Shown: positions 40,455 to 54,200 of the stretch, piece by piece
Numbering within the stretch: position 1 is the first letter of the stretch
Layout of the letters: each line of letters starts with the position of its first letter
NCBI GenBank assembly: GCA_905250075.1
Contig: CAJNOP010000020.1
Span: 831,399 to 895,398 of the forward strand
From: Rotaria sp. Silwood1
Lineage: Eukaryota > Rotifera > Eurotatoria > Philodinida > Philodinidae
Length of the DNA stretch: 64,000 bases
Reading direction: 5' to 3'
Program-made: the position numbers and the translations under genes
The notes under the pieces: generated by a model
Told to the model about the DNA's origin: nothing
Database searches by the model: none
Seen by the model: only the letters and a program-made list of their open reading frames with translations

Positions 40455-42226
40455 ATGGGTGATTTCAATAATGTATCTGCTATGATCAGGGCTTTGAAAG
40501 AAGGCGGTAATTTGGCAGCATTAACTGGCGGTGATCCACATAATCTTCATTCGGGACGAACTGGAGCATGGAAAGCAAAAATAAAATATTATGCTAAACA
40601 AATTAACTCATCCCATCAACGTTCATTATTTATTTTTTCAAAAAATAATTGGATACGAAAACGAGCTAATGCTGTTATTGATTGGAAGTGAGTTTTTTAA
40701 ACTAATAAATCCAATTAGAATCAAAAAAAATTTTCTTTTCATATTTATTTTAGTCCTTTTGAATATATGGTGCTATTAACAATTATAGCTAATTGTATTG
40801 TTTTAGCACTTGAAGAACATTTACCACATGATGATAAAACAACATTAGCTAGATCCTTAGTTCGTATTAATTAGAAATAAATGAAAAATTATTATTAGTG
40901 TTTTTTTCTATTTTTAGGAAAAAACTGAAATTTATTTTATTGGAATTTTTTGTTTTGAAGCTGCACTTAAAATAATTGCTCTTGGTTTTGTATTACATGA
41001 AGGTTCATATCTTCGAAGTCTTTGGAATGTTATGGATTTTGTTGTTGTTGTTACGGGGTAAATAACACAAACAAATACAAAATAAAAGCGAATTATTCTT
41101 TTGATTGTTTTATTTATTTTTAGTTTAGCAACGATTAGTATTAAAAAAGATAGTTCATTCGATTTACGTACACTACGTGCCGTACGTGTACTACGACCGC
41201 TTAAACTTGTCTCAGGCATTCCAAGTTTGTTTCGTTTACAATAATATAAAAGCAAAAATCTATATAAGATTTCTATAGGTCTTCAAGTGGTGCTTAAATC
41301 TATATTAAAAGCAATGGCTCCATTGTTTCAAATAGCTCTTCTCGTTCTTTTTGCTATTATTATCTTTGCTATTATTGGCCTTGAACTATATTCAGGCGTC
41401 TTTCATACAACTTGTTTTTATGCAAATCGAACAGGTTAGAATATAAGATTATTCGAAAAATTTTGTCTTTTGTTTATCTCAATTATTTTTGTTTAAAATG
41501 AAAAAAAAAATAAGATTCATAAAAATTGAATTAAGCATTATATTGACAGACAAAAACCTCTATCAGATATTGATAATAATTAATAAGTTCTTATTTTAGT
41601 CTCGAGAGATTTATGTTATTATCTTTCTTATATATGTATATATCTATATAAAGCTATTTCTTTGTCTTTTCTTTAGCTCCTGACAATGATAGTGAAGATT
41701 GTAAGTTAAAATTTCTTTTTTTTTTCTTTTGTTTAAAAGTTTTATATTATTTATTTTTAAACTTTTAGTAATGTATAAAGGTGATGATCATCTGTCAACA
41801 ACATGTGGAATACCTGGAGGTAACTTATTGAAGTTAATAAAGAAGATAAATAGTTTTCGAGAATATTTATTTTTAATTAGAACCAATATGGGGTTGGTTA
41901 AATATAAAACATGGTGTATTTACATGTAATATTCCAAATGAATCACTTGTTTGTCGAGAATATTGGATAGGACCTAATAAAGGCATAACTAGTTTTGATA
42001 ATATTGGTTTTGCTATGTTAACTGTTTTTCAATGTATAACTATGGAGGGTTGGACACAAATATTATATTGGGTATAAAGAGAAAATTATTTGAATATAAG
42101 AATAAGTTTTTTTTTTTTGAAGACTAATGACGCTGTGGGAACTTTATTTAATTGGCTTTATTTTGTACCATTAATTATTCTTGGTTCATTTTTTATGCTT
42201 AATCTTGTTCTTGGTGTTTTAAGCGG
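40455..42226 (+). other. Cav2: Cav2 N-terminus and repeat I (exons 1-9)
   Basis: Exons: 40455-40687, 40754-40859, 40918-41057, 41124-41224, 41279-41434, 41677-41700, 41769-41819, 41881-42071, 42123-42226. The N-terminus is about 75 residues. IS4 carries regularly spaced Arg ([14 protein letters not shown]). Exons 6 and 7 (24 and 51 nt) code the variable extracellular loop between IS5 and the pore. Both keep phase 1, so they could be skipped without frameshift. The filter residue Glu326 sits in TMEGW, and IS6 follows in exon 9. Confidence 0.92.
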
Positions 42227-45200
42227 GTAAAAATTAAATTTTTTTTTGGTGGTTTCTTTTTTATTGTATAAAACCTTTTTAATTTATTTTTGGTTAATAG
42301 TGAATTTGCAAAAGAAAGAGAACGTGTAGAAAATCGTCGAGCTTTTTTAAAAATTCGTCGTCAACAACAAATTGAACGCGAATATAATAATTATATTGAA
42401 TGGATTAATCGAGCTGGTAAGAAAAAAAAAATAATTTTATCTTTTAGAATCAAAAATAAATCAATGTTCTTTTGTTTTTCTTTTGCATAGAGGATGTAAT
42501 TTTAAATGAAGAACGAACTACTGAACAAGAAAGACGTGCAATTCACGAAGGTAAATTTATTTAAGAAACGGAAGAATAAAAAGGAACACTTGTCGTTTCA
42601 AAAATTATTTAGCTCGGAAATATGCACAATTGAAAAAAAGTCGACATAATCGAACAGGAAAACAGCATAGTGTAGACGACGATGAAGAAGATATTGGTAT
42701 GTATTATTATAGATGTATACTGCATTTAAATTGAATTTTCTAGACAATGCATTTAATCGTGGCCGTGGTGCAGATATTGAACGACCTGATCGACCACGAA
42801 CTTTCATGCGTCGATGGCATATTCAACAACGTGTGATTAAGTAAAACAAATCTAAACGAAAAAGAATGAAAAAATACTATGATTATATTTATTCTAATAT
42901 CTAGAAGTAAAATTCGTATATTAGTTAAAACTCAAGCATTTTATTGGACTGTAATTGTATTGGTTTTTTTGAATACTGCTTGTGTTGCTGTTGAACATGA
43001 TCGACAAAAACAATTTCTAACGGATTTTTTATGTATGATAACTTTATTTGAAAAAAAAGAAAGAAAACTATGTTTTACAAGAGTTTTATTTTTATATATA
43101 GATATAGCTGAATTCATTTTTCTTGGTTTATTCGTTTTTGAAATGCTTTTTAAAATGTATGGTCTTGGCGTTAATCGATATTTTGCATCATCATTTAATA
43201 TATTTGATTTTGTCGTATGTTTTTATTATTTTTTTAAATAATTTAATTAATTTTGTTTTTTTTTTCATTTAAGGTTATTTTTGGTTCAATATTTGAAGTT
43301 ATTTGGACACATTTTAACCCAGAAGAATCTTTTGGTGTTTCAGTTCTTCGATCTTTACGTCTTTTAAGAATATTTAAAGTGACTAGGTCAGTATGATAAA
43401 AAATCGAATAAGTTTGTTTAACCCTTTACGGCCGGATGTTGCCAAATGGCAACATTTTCCCCTATAGGGGTACGGCATTTTTCAAATAGCCGGCCGTAAA
43501 GGGTTAATTACGAATAAGAAAAATCTAAAATAAAGTTTCCGATTACAGAGTTCTGAACTAAAATATTGGTTATAGTTAATAACTATATTAAGCATAGTAT
43601 CTCGAACACTATGATACTAATAATACACTACAAAATACTACACTGGGATCAGTAAGTTTAGCTATCAGTGGAATCAATCTATTTTAATTCTAATTATAGT
43701 AAGTCGAATATTCGTAGTATTTTATCAATCAAAATTGAAAACGACTTGTGAATCATTCTTTTCGAAATCGCTTAATCAAATACGAATAGATTAATTCATT
43801 GTGCTTTTTAGATCATATCGTGTATGTCTGCATGTAACATTTCTTATATTTTCTACAAAAACCTAAATGAATATGTTAGGGAACTAAATATCAAGAAAAA
43901 AATTCTTTGTAATAATATGCTACTTTATTCATGAGAAGACCTCATTAAAAAGTTTCCGGTTGTTCCTTTTAATAGCAACAAGATCTCACAGTCATCTTAA
44001 AGATTCCTACCGGAAATGGTTCAAAGAATTTTCTTAACATACAATAAGTCACTCATTAATGTTTCTCTAAGAAAATACATTCGAATAAGAATAAAAAATC
44101 AATATTTATTCATAATCATATCTAATAATTCTTTAATAAACATATAAAATACTTTAAATTTGAAATAATATCAAGAATTTTCTGTTTTTCTTTTGTTTAG
44201 ACATTGGGCATCTTTACGAAATTTAGTTGTATCACTTTTGAGTAGTATGCGTTCCATTGTCAGTTTACTATTTCTTCTCTTCTTATTTATTCTTATATTT
44301 GCATTATTGGGCATGCAATTATTTGGTGGCGAGTATGTTAACCTTTTTTCTTTTTTATTTATTTGTTACAATTTTATAATTAATTTTGTTTTCATTTTAC
44401 GTTATCATCAAATAGATTTAGTTTTGAAGATGGAACTCCATTACAAAATTTTAATAAATTTGCTACAGCACTAATCACTGTCTTTCAAGTAAAAGATCGA
44501 TGTTTTCTTCTTTTTTCTTTTTTTTCTTGTTAAAAAAATTTTTCTTTTTTCTTTGTCTTAGATTTTAACTGGTGAAGATTGGAATGAAATTATGTATAAT
44601 GGAATTATATCTCAAGATACAAATAGAGCCAATGGTATAGGAATGATCTATTCACTTTATTTTATTATTCTTGTCCTATTTGGCAATTGTAAGTTATTTT
44701 TGTGAATATAATTTTATTTTGATTTATATTGACATTAAAATTATTAGATACATTATTAAATGTCTTTTTGGCTATTGCTGTTGACAATTTAGCTAATGCA
44801 CATGAATTAACTAAAGATGAAGAAGAAGAACAAGCAGCCGAAGAAGAAGTAATAGGATTAAATTTTTTTTTTCTTCGTCTTCTTTTAAATAGCTTTGGGC
44901 ATAAGCTTAAATATATATATATATGGATTATTTAGAAACGTGAACGTGAAACCAAAGATGTTGAATCTATGTTTAAGTTAGGTTCAGCAACATCAGATGC
45001 AGTGACAACAACAACTGCAACACCAACACCAGTACCAAATGTAAAAACGAAAAAACCAGAACAAGATACATTGATGCCAAGAAATAATCTTCAACAAACG
45101 TATACCAACAAAAAAAAAAAGTTTTTGTGATCTATAAAAATATTTCTTGTTGTTGTTGTTTTTTTTTTGTAGTACAAAAAATGACTATGTTGAACATGCG

Positions 45201-48200
45201 GTTAAAACAGCTTTTGATATTCAACCATCATCACAATATCATTCATCAAGTTTAAAAGCGAATTCAGATTTTTTAGATAGACAATTATTTGAAAAAGCTG
45301 ATTTAGATTATATACCTGGTTTAGATTATGATCTTGGTCCAGTTTATCTTCCAAGTAAAAATTATTTGTTATTTGAAATAAAACAAAAACAAAAACAAAA
45401 AATTCATTTATTTTTCTTTTAATAGCATCGTTAGATAAATTACCAGGTCTTGATGAATCAGCAGCAGCTGCAAAAGCTCGTGCGTATGAAGAAGCAAGAA
45501 AAAAAGCTGAAGCTGCTGCAGCAGAAGCAGATGCAAAGAGAAAAGAACAAGCATCACGTGTTGTTAAACCTATTATTCCACATAGTTCAATGTTTATTTT
45601 TAGTTCTACGAATCCGTAAGTGACAAGAATATTTAATTGATCGTATTATTTATTTTTATTTTTAGGATCCGTCGGTTTTGTCATTTTATCGTTACTCTTC
45701 GCTATTTTGAACTACTTATTATGATTGTCATATGTTTGAGTTCAATATCATTAGCTGCCGAAGATCCTGTACATGAAAATTCTAGTCGTAATCGAATACT
45801 TAATTATCTTGATTACGCATTTACAGGTGTATTTACTGTTGAATTATTGCTCAAAGTTAGTTTTTTATATCTTAAATAATGAATTTCTAAAAATATATAC
45901 AATATTTTAGATTGTCGATTTGGGTGTTATACTTCATGAAGGAGCATATTGTCGTGATGTATGGAATTTACTTGATGCACTTGTTGTTATATGTGCATTA
46001 GTTGCTTTTGGTTTTACGTAAGAAAATTTAATAAATAAAAACAAAAAAAGAGATATATTGTTGTTGTTGTTTTTTTTTATTTAAAGGGAAAATGGAGCTG
46101 GAAAAAATTTAAATACTATAAAATCTTTACGTGTTCTTCGTGTCTTACGTCCATTAAAAACAATAAATCGTGTACCAAAATTAAAAGCTGTATTTGATTG
46201 TGTTATTACATCATTATCTAATGTTTTAACAATATTGTAAGTTTTGATTTTTATTTTTAATATTATTTAAATTTAATTCAAAAAAAAAAATAATATGATA
46301 GAATTGTTTATATGCTGTTTCAATTTATTTTTGCTGTTATTGCTGTACAACTATTTAAAGGAAAATTTTATCGATGTTCTGATTTATCAAAAGTAACACC
46401 TGAAGAATGCCAGTTCGTATTAACTAAAAACTTGCTATTTAATTACAATATTTTGTTGTTCTTTTTTTTTTTTGTTTTTGTTTTTAATAGAGGATTTTAT
46501 TTTGATTTTGGTAATGGTAAACGTAAACCAGATTGTCGAAAAAGAATATGGGAACCATATGATTTTACATATGATAGTGTACCACAAGCTATTCTTACTT
46601 TATTTACTGTTCAAACAGGTGAAGGATGGCCAACGTAAGTGTATTTTATGATTGATTTTAAAATTGAATAAAGATAGAAAAAATGTTTTATTTGTCTCTA
46701 GTGTCTTACAACATTCAATTGATGCTACTGGTATTAATCGTGGTCCACAACCTGGTCATCGACTTGAAGTTGCAGTTTTTTATGTTGTTTATTTTATTGT
46801 ATTTCCATTTTTTTTCGTTAATATATTCGTTGCATTAATTATTATAACATTTCAAGATCAAGGACAAAAAGAATTAGAAGAAGCTGAAATTAATAAAAAT
46901 CAAGTATGTTTATTTTTATTTTTATTTTTATTTAATTTAATTATTTTTGTTCTTCTAGAAATCATGTATTGATTTTGCATTGAATGCTAAACCAATTCAA
47001 CGATGTAAACCAAAACAAGAAAGTTCATTACGTTATCGTATTTGGCAATTATGTACATCATCATATTTTGAATTTTGTATTATGGTTATGATTGCACTTA
47101 ATACTTGTGTACTTATGGCAAAAGTAAGTTATTATTGAAAACTTCATCTGTAGAACGTTTAGAATATTCCTAAGTTTTGGAATAGTTTAATACTCTAAAA
47201 GATAATATTATATGTTATTTCTAACTTATAAGATATTCATAGACGATGAATCGATAAGGTCTGGGTAGGCTCTTATTATTCTAAAAATTTTCTATTATTG
47301 TTTAATTCTTTTTCTCTTATGACAAATGACATATTGTCATAAGATCAATCTACATATTATCTATTATCAATTCATGTTCAATGAGCATAGATGGTAGTGC
47401 TACAAGATTTGAAAAAGCAAGAACATACCCTAGATATATATGTTTCATAAACTCAAACATTTTTTTTCTTCCATCAAATTAAGAGGTTCGAGCAGTGCAT
47501 CATATTTTTTGGATTAACAATAATACTTTTTGCCGCCTCAGGCAACTAATAATAAGATTTTTTCCATCAAGCAGACTGAAAAAACATTTTAAAGGAAACA
47601 TTGAATTTTACAGAAGTAAATATTGAATTATGCATTGAAGTGGGAGTCCTTCACTACAAGTGAAGAAGAAGAAGAAGAACTGTACGAAAACTTTCAGCCA
47701 GATTAAGTAGAATCTGCTGAAATTTTCTTTCGCTCTTCGGCGACTAATTTCGCATATCTATTAAACATTTTCATTAATATAAAATATCTGTTTTTTGTTA
47801 AGTATTTCTTTTCAGTGTTCGCATATCAATGAACTTGAATATACGTATATTATGATAGATGTATTTCAAGACTCGTCTTCTTTCATTTTTAACTTCCAGA
47901 TGAGCATCTTATACAAAAAAAAATATTAAATCTACGCTAGAATCAAAATGTTCCGCTGCCTACAAGAATATTCTATGCATTTTTATATCGTTATGTCAAC
48001 AAAGCTTATGTATTTTTTTTTTGAGATAGTATATCACGTTGTTAATAAAATAATCATTGACTTTTAATATCTTGAGATTCATTCGTTAGTTATAATCCAG
48101 TTAAATAATGTGTTTAGAATCAACATAGAAGTATATTTCGAATTTTTTTTTAATCTCTTCGCTGTTTGTTTTAGTACTATCGAAGTCCATCAACTTACAA

Positions 48201-51200
48201 TGATATATTAACATATGCCAATACAACGTTTACAGCTCTATTTACTGTGGAAAGTATTCTTAAAATCATTGCATTTGGTTTAAGAGTATGTTAATAATAA
48301 TAAATTATTGAATAAAAAAACATTATTCAAAAATTCAATTTTAGAATTATTTTCGTGATAAATGGAATGCATTTGATTTTATTACAGTACTTGGTAGTAT
48401 TGCTGATGTACTTGTTACTGAGTTTCGAGTATGATTATAAAAATAATCATTTGAAGATTTTTTCTTTTTAAATTATTTTTCTTTTAGTTAACGAAAGCAA
48501 ATGTTGCTCTAGCAGCTGGTCCACAAAAACATAAGGTATGAATTAGACCATAATTGTATAGAGCATGTTGAGTTATCTCTGAAAAATGTGGAATTAGAGA
48601 TAGACGGACAATATTTTTGTAGTAAAGATTCGATTAAAAAAATAGTCAAAAATGCCTTTAAAAATGGAAATATATCATTCTTGATTTCACTCGTCTAAAG
48701 GTTAAGAAAATCAATTTTTTTTTTATATGATAAGAAAAATTCATAAATATAGATTTTTCGTAAAGTCAAAATTGGACTAAAATCAGCTTAAAGTACTAAA
48801 TAAACTATTCGGTGTAGAATTTTCTGCTAATTCAGAATATGAACTCGTATTTATAGCCTTTGACAATCATATAAGAAGAATCCATTTTGTCAACTGTAAA
48901 ATAATATATTTCAAAAATTATATATAATTGTAGTCTTAATTGTGCTTCGTTTCACTCTGATACAAGCAGGAATGTCCTGAGCGGAAAGTGAACCTTCAAT
49001 CTTGGAAGATTTCCGTTTCTTCCTACGGAAACAACGATTTTCTATGATTTTATTTTGCTCACTAATCAATCCCTCCAATTAGGATCATCCCATTCAATCT
49101 TAGTGATCTCGAGACATTTTCGGCTACAAGAGTCACTATAGTGAATAATTTTCTTTTCTAACATAATATAGAAATCTAGATACGTCAATCTAAGCTTTAT
49201 TAAATCTCATATTTTATTTGTAGAATACATTACTTAATCTGGGTTTTCTTCGTTTATTTCGTGCTGCTCGTTTAATAAAACTTCTTCGTCAAGGTTATAC
49301 AATTCGTATTCTACTTTGGACATTTATGCAGTCATTTAAAGTAAAAAAAAAACCAGTTTTAATTTAAATTAAAAATATTTATCATTGTTTTTTTTTATTG
49401 GTATATAGGCTCTTCCCTATGTTTGTCTATTAATTGCCATGCTCTTTTTTATTTATGCTATAATTGGCATGCAGGTATAATATGTTTGATATCTTTTTCT
49501 TAAGTTATTAGTTTTCAGTGATTTAATATATTATTTCTAATGAGTTAAAAAAAAACGAAAATTTGATTTACGCTACAGATGTTTGGTAATATAAAAGTCG
49601 ATCATGGATCGGCAATACACAATCACAATAATTTTCAGAACATTTTTCAAGCTACACTCGTCTTATTCAGGCAAGAGAATCACATCTCTAGATCATATTT
49701 ATTTATATTCATATTTTCACACAATGAACTAGAAAAATTTATTTATTTATTTATTTATGATTTATGATTTATTATTTTTTCTATTTTTTTAATTTTCGTC
49801 ATGTGATAGTAGTGGTCAAGTTTAGTTTTTCTTTTTTTCATCAAGTTTTTTTTTTATTTTATTTATTAAGTTTGCATGTGATATAATATTTCTTTTTATT
49901 TAAATATAAAAATCTAAAGGTTTTTGGAAATGTTCGTCATGACTCGGCTCAATCCGAGATAAATCGACACAATAATTTTTCCAATTTTTTCTATGCTTTA
50001 CTGCTCTTGTTCAGGTATTTGTGATTGTTGTCGCTTATTTTGCTTCTTTTTGTTTTAGGAATATTCTTGTTTTGTTTTGTTTTATTTTTTATTTTAAAAT
50101 TTATGGATAATATTTAGATGTGCAACAGGTGAAAGTTGGCAAGCGGTTATGCTAGCCTGTAAAGCTGGTGTTGAATGTCATCTACACACTCATCATCGAC
50201 CACATCATCATCCAACAGTACCATATGTTAGTTCAACAATTCCATCAATGTGTCTTACAGCGACACATGCTAAAAGTGATCCGTCACAAAATAAATGTGG
50301 ATCAGATTTTGCATATCTTTATTTTTGTTCATTTGTTTTTCTTTCATCATTTTTAGTAAGTAAATTTAGTTTAAAATGAAAATCAATGATTGATTCAAAT
50401 AAATATTTATTATTTAGATGTTGAATTTATTTGTTGCTGTTATTATGGATAATTTTGATTATTTAACAAGAGATTCGTCTATATTAGGAGCCCATCATTT
50501 AGATGAATTTCTTCGAGCTTGGTCTGAATATGATCCAGATGGAACGTATGTTTTGTTCTTTTGAAAATTTGACTTTTTTTTTTTTTTTTAAATTAAATTC
50601 TTATATAAAATAGAGGAAAATTAGAATATACAAAAATGTTTGAAATGCTTCGACTTATGTCACCACCTGTTGGATTTGGGACTAAATGTCCATCGAAATT
50701 AGCATATAAAGTATGTAAATATTTATATATTAAATGAAGCCAAGGTCAAATTTGTTTGTTCTTCAAAAATGTGTCTAAAAGAAATCGATAGTTATAGTAC
50801 TTACATCATTCATTGAGATCTCAGGCTCGTCAAAAATCAATCTTGTGCTAAGTACATTCAAATCACATGAGATTTTTACATTATGTAGGCGCTGTATTAG
50901 AGAGACTATGGTAAACATTTTTATTCCCATAGCATGATGTTTTCGGAAGATATTAAATCAGTAAGGATAAAAAAATAGCTTATTTAGTAATCTAAAATTC
51001 TCTGGAGATATTCTTTCTATATACTTCTTGCTTTTTTTGGTTTTAAAAAGAACATGACTAGATGCACGGCATATCAGAGGTCTTTTTATTCTTACTTTTC
51101 AAGCGAAGAAAAGTTCAATGTCTTGAAAAACAGAGCTCTAATTATAAAAGTAACAAATATCAAGTCAAAAAATAAGGACTATATCATGTCCTGCATCTAG

Positions 51201-54200
51201 ACATGCTTTTTTCAAACAAAATCAACAATCGACTATAATGAAGCTTCTTCCAGAATTCTGAAATGCGCGTTCAGAAAAAGATAAAGAGAGAAACATGATA
51301 ATAATTTCTTGCTCTTTTTCTAAAAACAGCATATGACAGAAATCATCAAAATTTTTTTCAGAGAAAAGAAGATACCGATCAAAATGCCATGTCGATTATG
51401 AAAGGTCAAGTGTCGAACTCTCTCTCTCCATACATTTATCTTAATTTTGATAATTCTAACGAAAATTGTGTATATTTATAATGAGATGCTTAATCTATAT
51501 CCTAAGCCATGATTTTATTATGTTCTATTGAAACCATATCTTAAATTTTTCACTCTTTCTCATTGCATAATCAAAAAAAAATATCTAAAATTTCATTTCA
51601 ATATTTAGCGTTTAATTCGTATGAATATGCCTATTGATGAAAAACGTCAAGTTCATTTTACGACTACACTCTTTGCATTGATTCGTGAATCACTTGGAAT
51701 TAAAATGCGTACTGGTAAATCTATTAATATGTTTTTTTTTGTTCTTTGGTGATAATAATATTTAATCAAACATAATTATTTTCATTTAGCTGCTGAAGAA
51801 ATGGATGAAGCTGATAATGAATTACGTGAAGTTTTATGTAAAGTTTGGCCTAATCATGCAAAAAAGAATATTAAATTACATGAAGGTGGTACAAGACCAT
51901 TACTTGATCTAGTCGTACCACCTAAACATGGTAAAAAATAAAAGAAAACGAAAATTAAAAAAAAAAATATATATATTTTTTTAATTAGAACTACATGGTA
52001 TACCAGGTTATCCTAAATTGACTGTTGGTAAAGTTTATGCAATATGTTTATACATTGATAATTATCGTTCGTATAAACAAGGACATACCAATGATACTGT
52101 AAGTTAAAATAAAAAATTATACTGTATCTACTTTAATTTGCGCTTTGTGAATATATCGAAAAAACAAAGAAAAACAAAAAAAAACATTAATCGTTCATAT
52201 TCTCAACGTATATATGTATATGTATAGATAACGAGCGAAAGCAGCAGTAGTCTTGTATTACTGTCAACTGATGATGAGGTCAGTTATGCATGGATGCATG
52301 AATGCAGAATATCAACATTTTTTATTTTATTTTAATTTTAAATCGATAGAAAGAAAAATATATATCTTTCGATTAAAAAAAAAACCTATGTCATGTGTTT
52401 GATTCTCTTTTTGATTTTATTTTATTTTATTTTTCTTATTACGAGAAATTTCTTAAGCATGACTATCTTCGTTCTCCTCTTTTTCTTTTTTTTTTTATTT
52501 ATTTCCCTTTCATCCTATTACTATTCCCTTATAATTAAGTCATGTTTAAATCGTATCATTCAACCCCTTTCGTCTTCTTCTTCTTCTTCTTCTTCTTAAT
52601 ATGATGATTTTTTTATTAATTATTAATACACATATGAAATAATTTATGTTTATCTTATTTATATTAATAGGGTTTCAATTTGAATCGACTTGTATCAGCA
52701 CTTAAAGAACGTGTTCATTCAAAAGAAGGTATTAATGAAAATGATTTTGATGGAAGACGATCATCATTTCGTCGATCGGGAAGTTTTCGTCGAACAGGAG
52801 GAAATCGATCATCGGTAAAAATTAATTACGTTCTCTTATTGAACTCAATGAAAATCTTATTTTTTAGCAAAAAATAAATAATAAGATTATTGTAAAAATT
52901 TATAGATGTGTACTTTTTTTCAAGGATTATTTATGTAGACAAATTTGAGGAAAAAAAAATACTAATCTGAGTATTTTATCTAGAGTAAAGATGGGTAAAA
53001 ACAAAACTTTTCAAAAATCTGCTTTGCCATATTAAATTGCTAATCTAGTCTTCCAACAGACAGCGAGAGGAACAAAGAATTAAGATTAAATAGAATAGAA
53101 CCCTAAATCTTTTTCGTCAGTGTTAGAACTTGATAAGTGTTTAATTATTTTGACAATTCATAGCTTGAGGTTCCTACTGACGAGAGAAGTGCCTGAGATG
53201 TTCAGCTTATACCTCATGTAATAGAATATCTTGAGGTAAGACTAGTTATTATAAAGTCTTAAAAGTTTTAATGAAAACAAATATATGTTTCTCGAAATAT
53301 TCAATTTCCCAGTAATAAACACCAAGATTTATTTTAAATAATAATCACTTGATTGCATTGAATTTTCTTCCAAAAATCAATAATAAAAATATTTTCTTTT
53401 TTTTTTCTTTCGTTCAGAATTTTGAAAATATGTTTTTGGGTAAAAATAAAGTTTCTACAAGTCGTCGACCAAGTAATGCAATAGAAAATGGATATATTAA
53501 TTTCAAACCTCCAAATTTATTAAATCTTGATGAAACAAAACGAAGAAGTTCACACGTGACAGATAGTTTTCACAGTCAACATCATTATGGTAAAACATTA
53601 AATGTACCAGATCTTAATAATGTTCTTCATGCTTTACCAATGGTTACATCACCAGCACCATTAAATCCACCTCGACCGGCAATAATGACAACACCCAAAT
53701 CATCAATGATTGCTGTGAAAAATCCTTCAACATCAATTGCTTTATCACCAACTGAAACTCGACCATTATTACTTGTTACAACGGACAATAATCAACAACA
53801 ACCACAAACAATCATTGTACCTAATGGACGTCGTTTACCTTTAAATGGTCAAATGACATCACGTATAACATCAACTAAACAATCAACAGCACCATCAAAT
53901 ACTGATCATCAAAATATTTGTGAGAAAGCAACAGAAAAAATATCAACAAAAAAATTTATTAACAATCGACCACGGGCAGCATTATTTTTTTCATCTACAA
54001 GTATGAAAAGAAAAGCTGTTTCATTACATGATATCTAGTTTCTAGTTTTTATATCCGAAAACAAAAATCCTACATAAAATAAAATGATAGAATAATGCTA
54101 GATTCATTAACAAAATAAGAATAGTTAAAATCATCCTTCTCTTTTACATAGTTCCATACGACAGTAAAAAAATAACATCATTTTTTTTTTTATAAACGAA

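Larger units (their letters stand above)
46959..50545 (+). other. Cav2: Cav2 III-IV linker and repeat IV (exons 30-38)
   Basis: Exons 46959-47123, 48175-48285, 48345-48428, 48488-48535, 49224-49340, 49409-49474, then 49579-49670 or 49920-50014, then 50118-50355 and 50418-50545. IVS4 reads [19 protein letters not shown]. The filter is ATGESW. After it comes an enlarged turret with seven His within 13 residues ([13 protein letters not shown]). IVS6 ends [19 protein letters not shown]. Confidence 0.93.
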
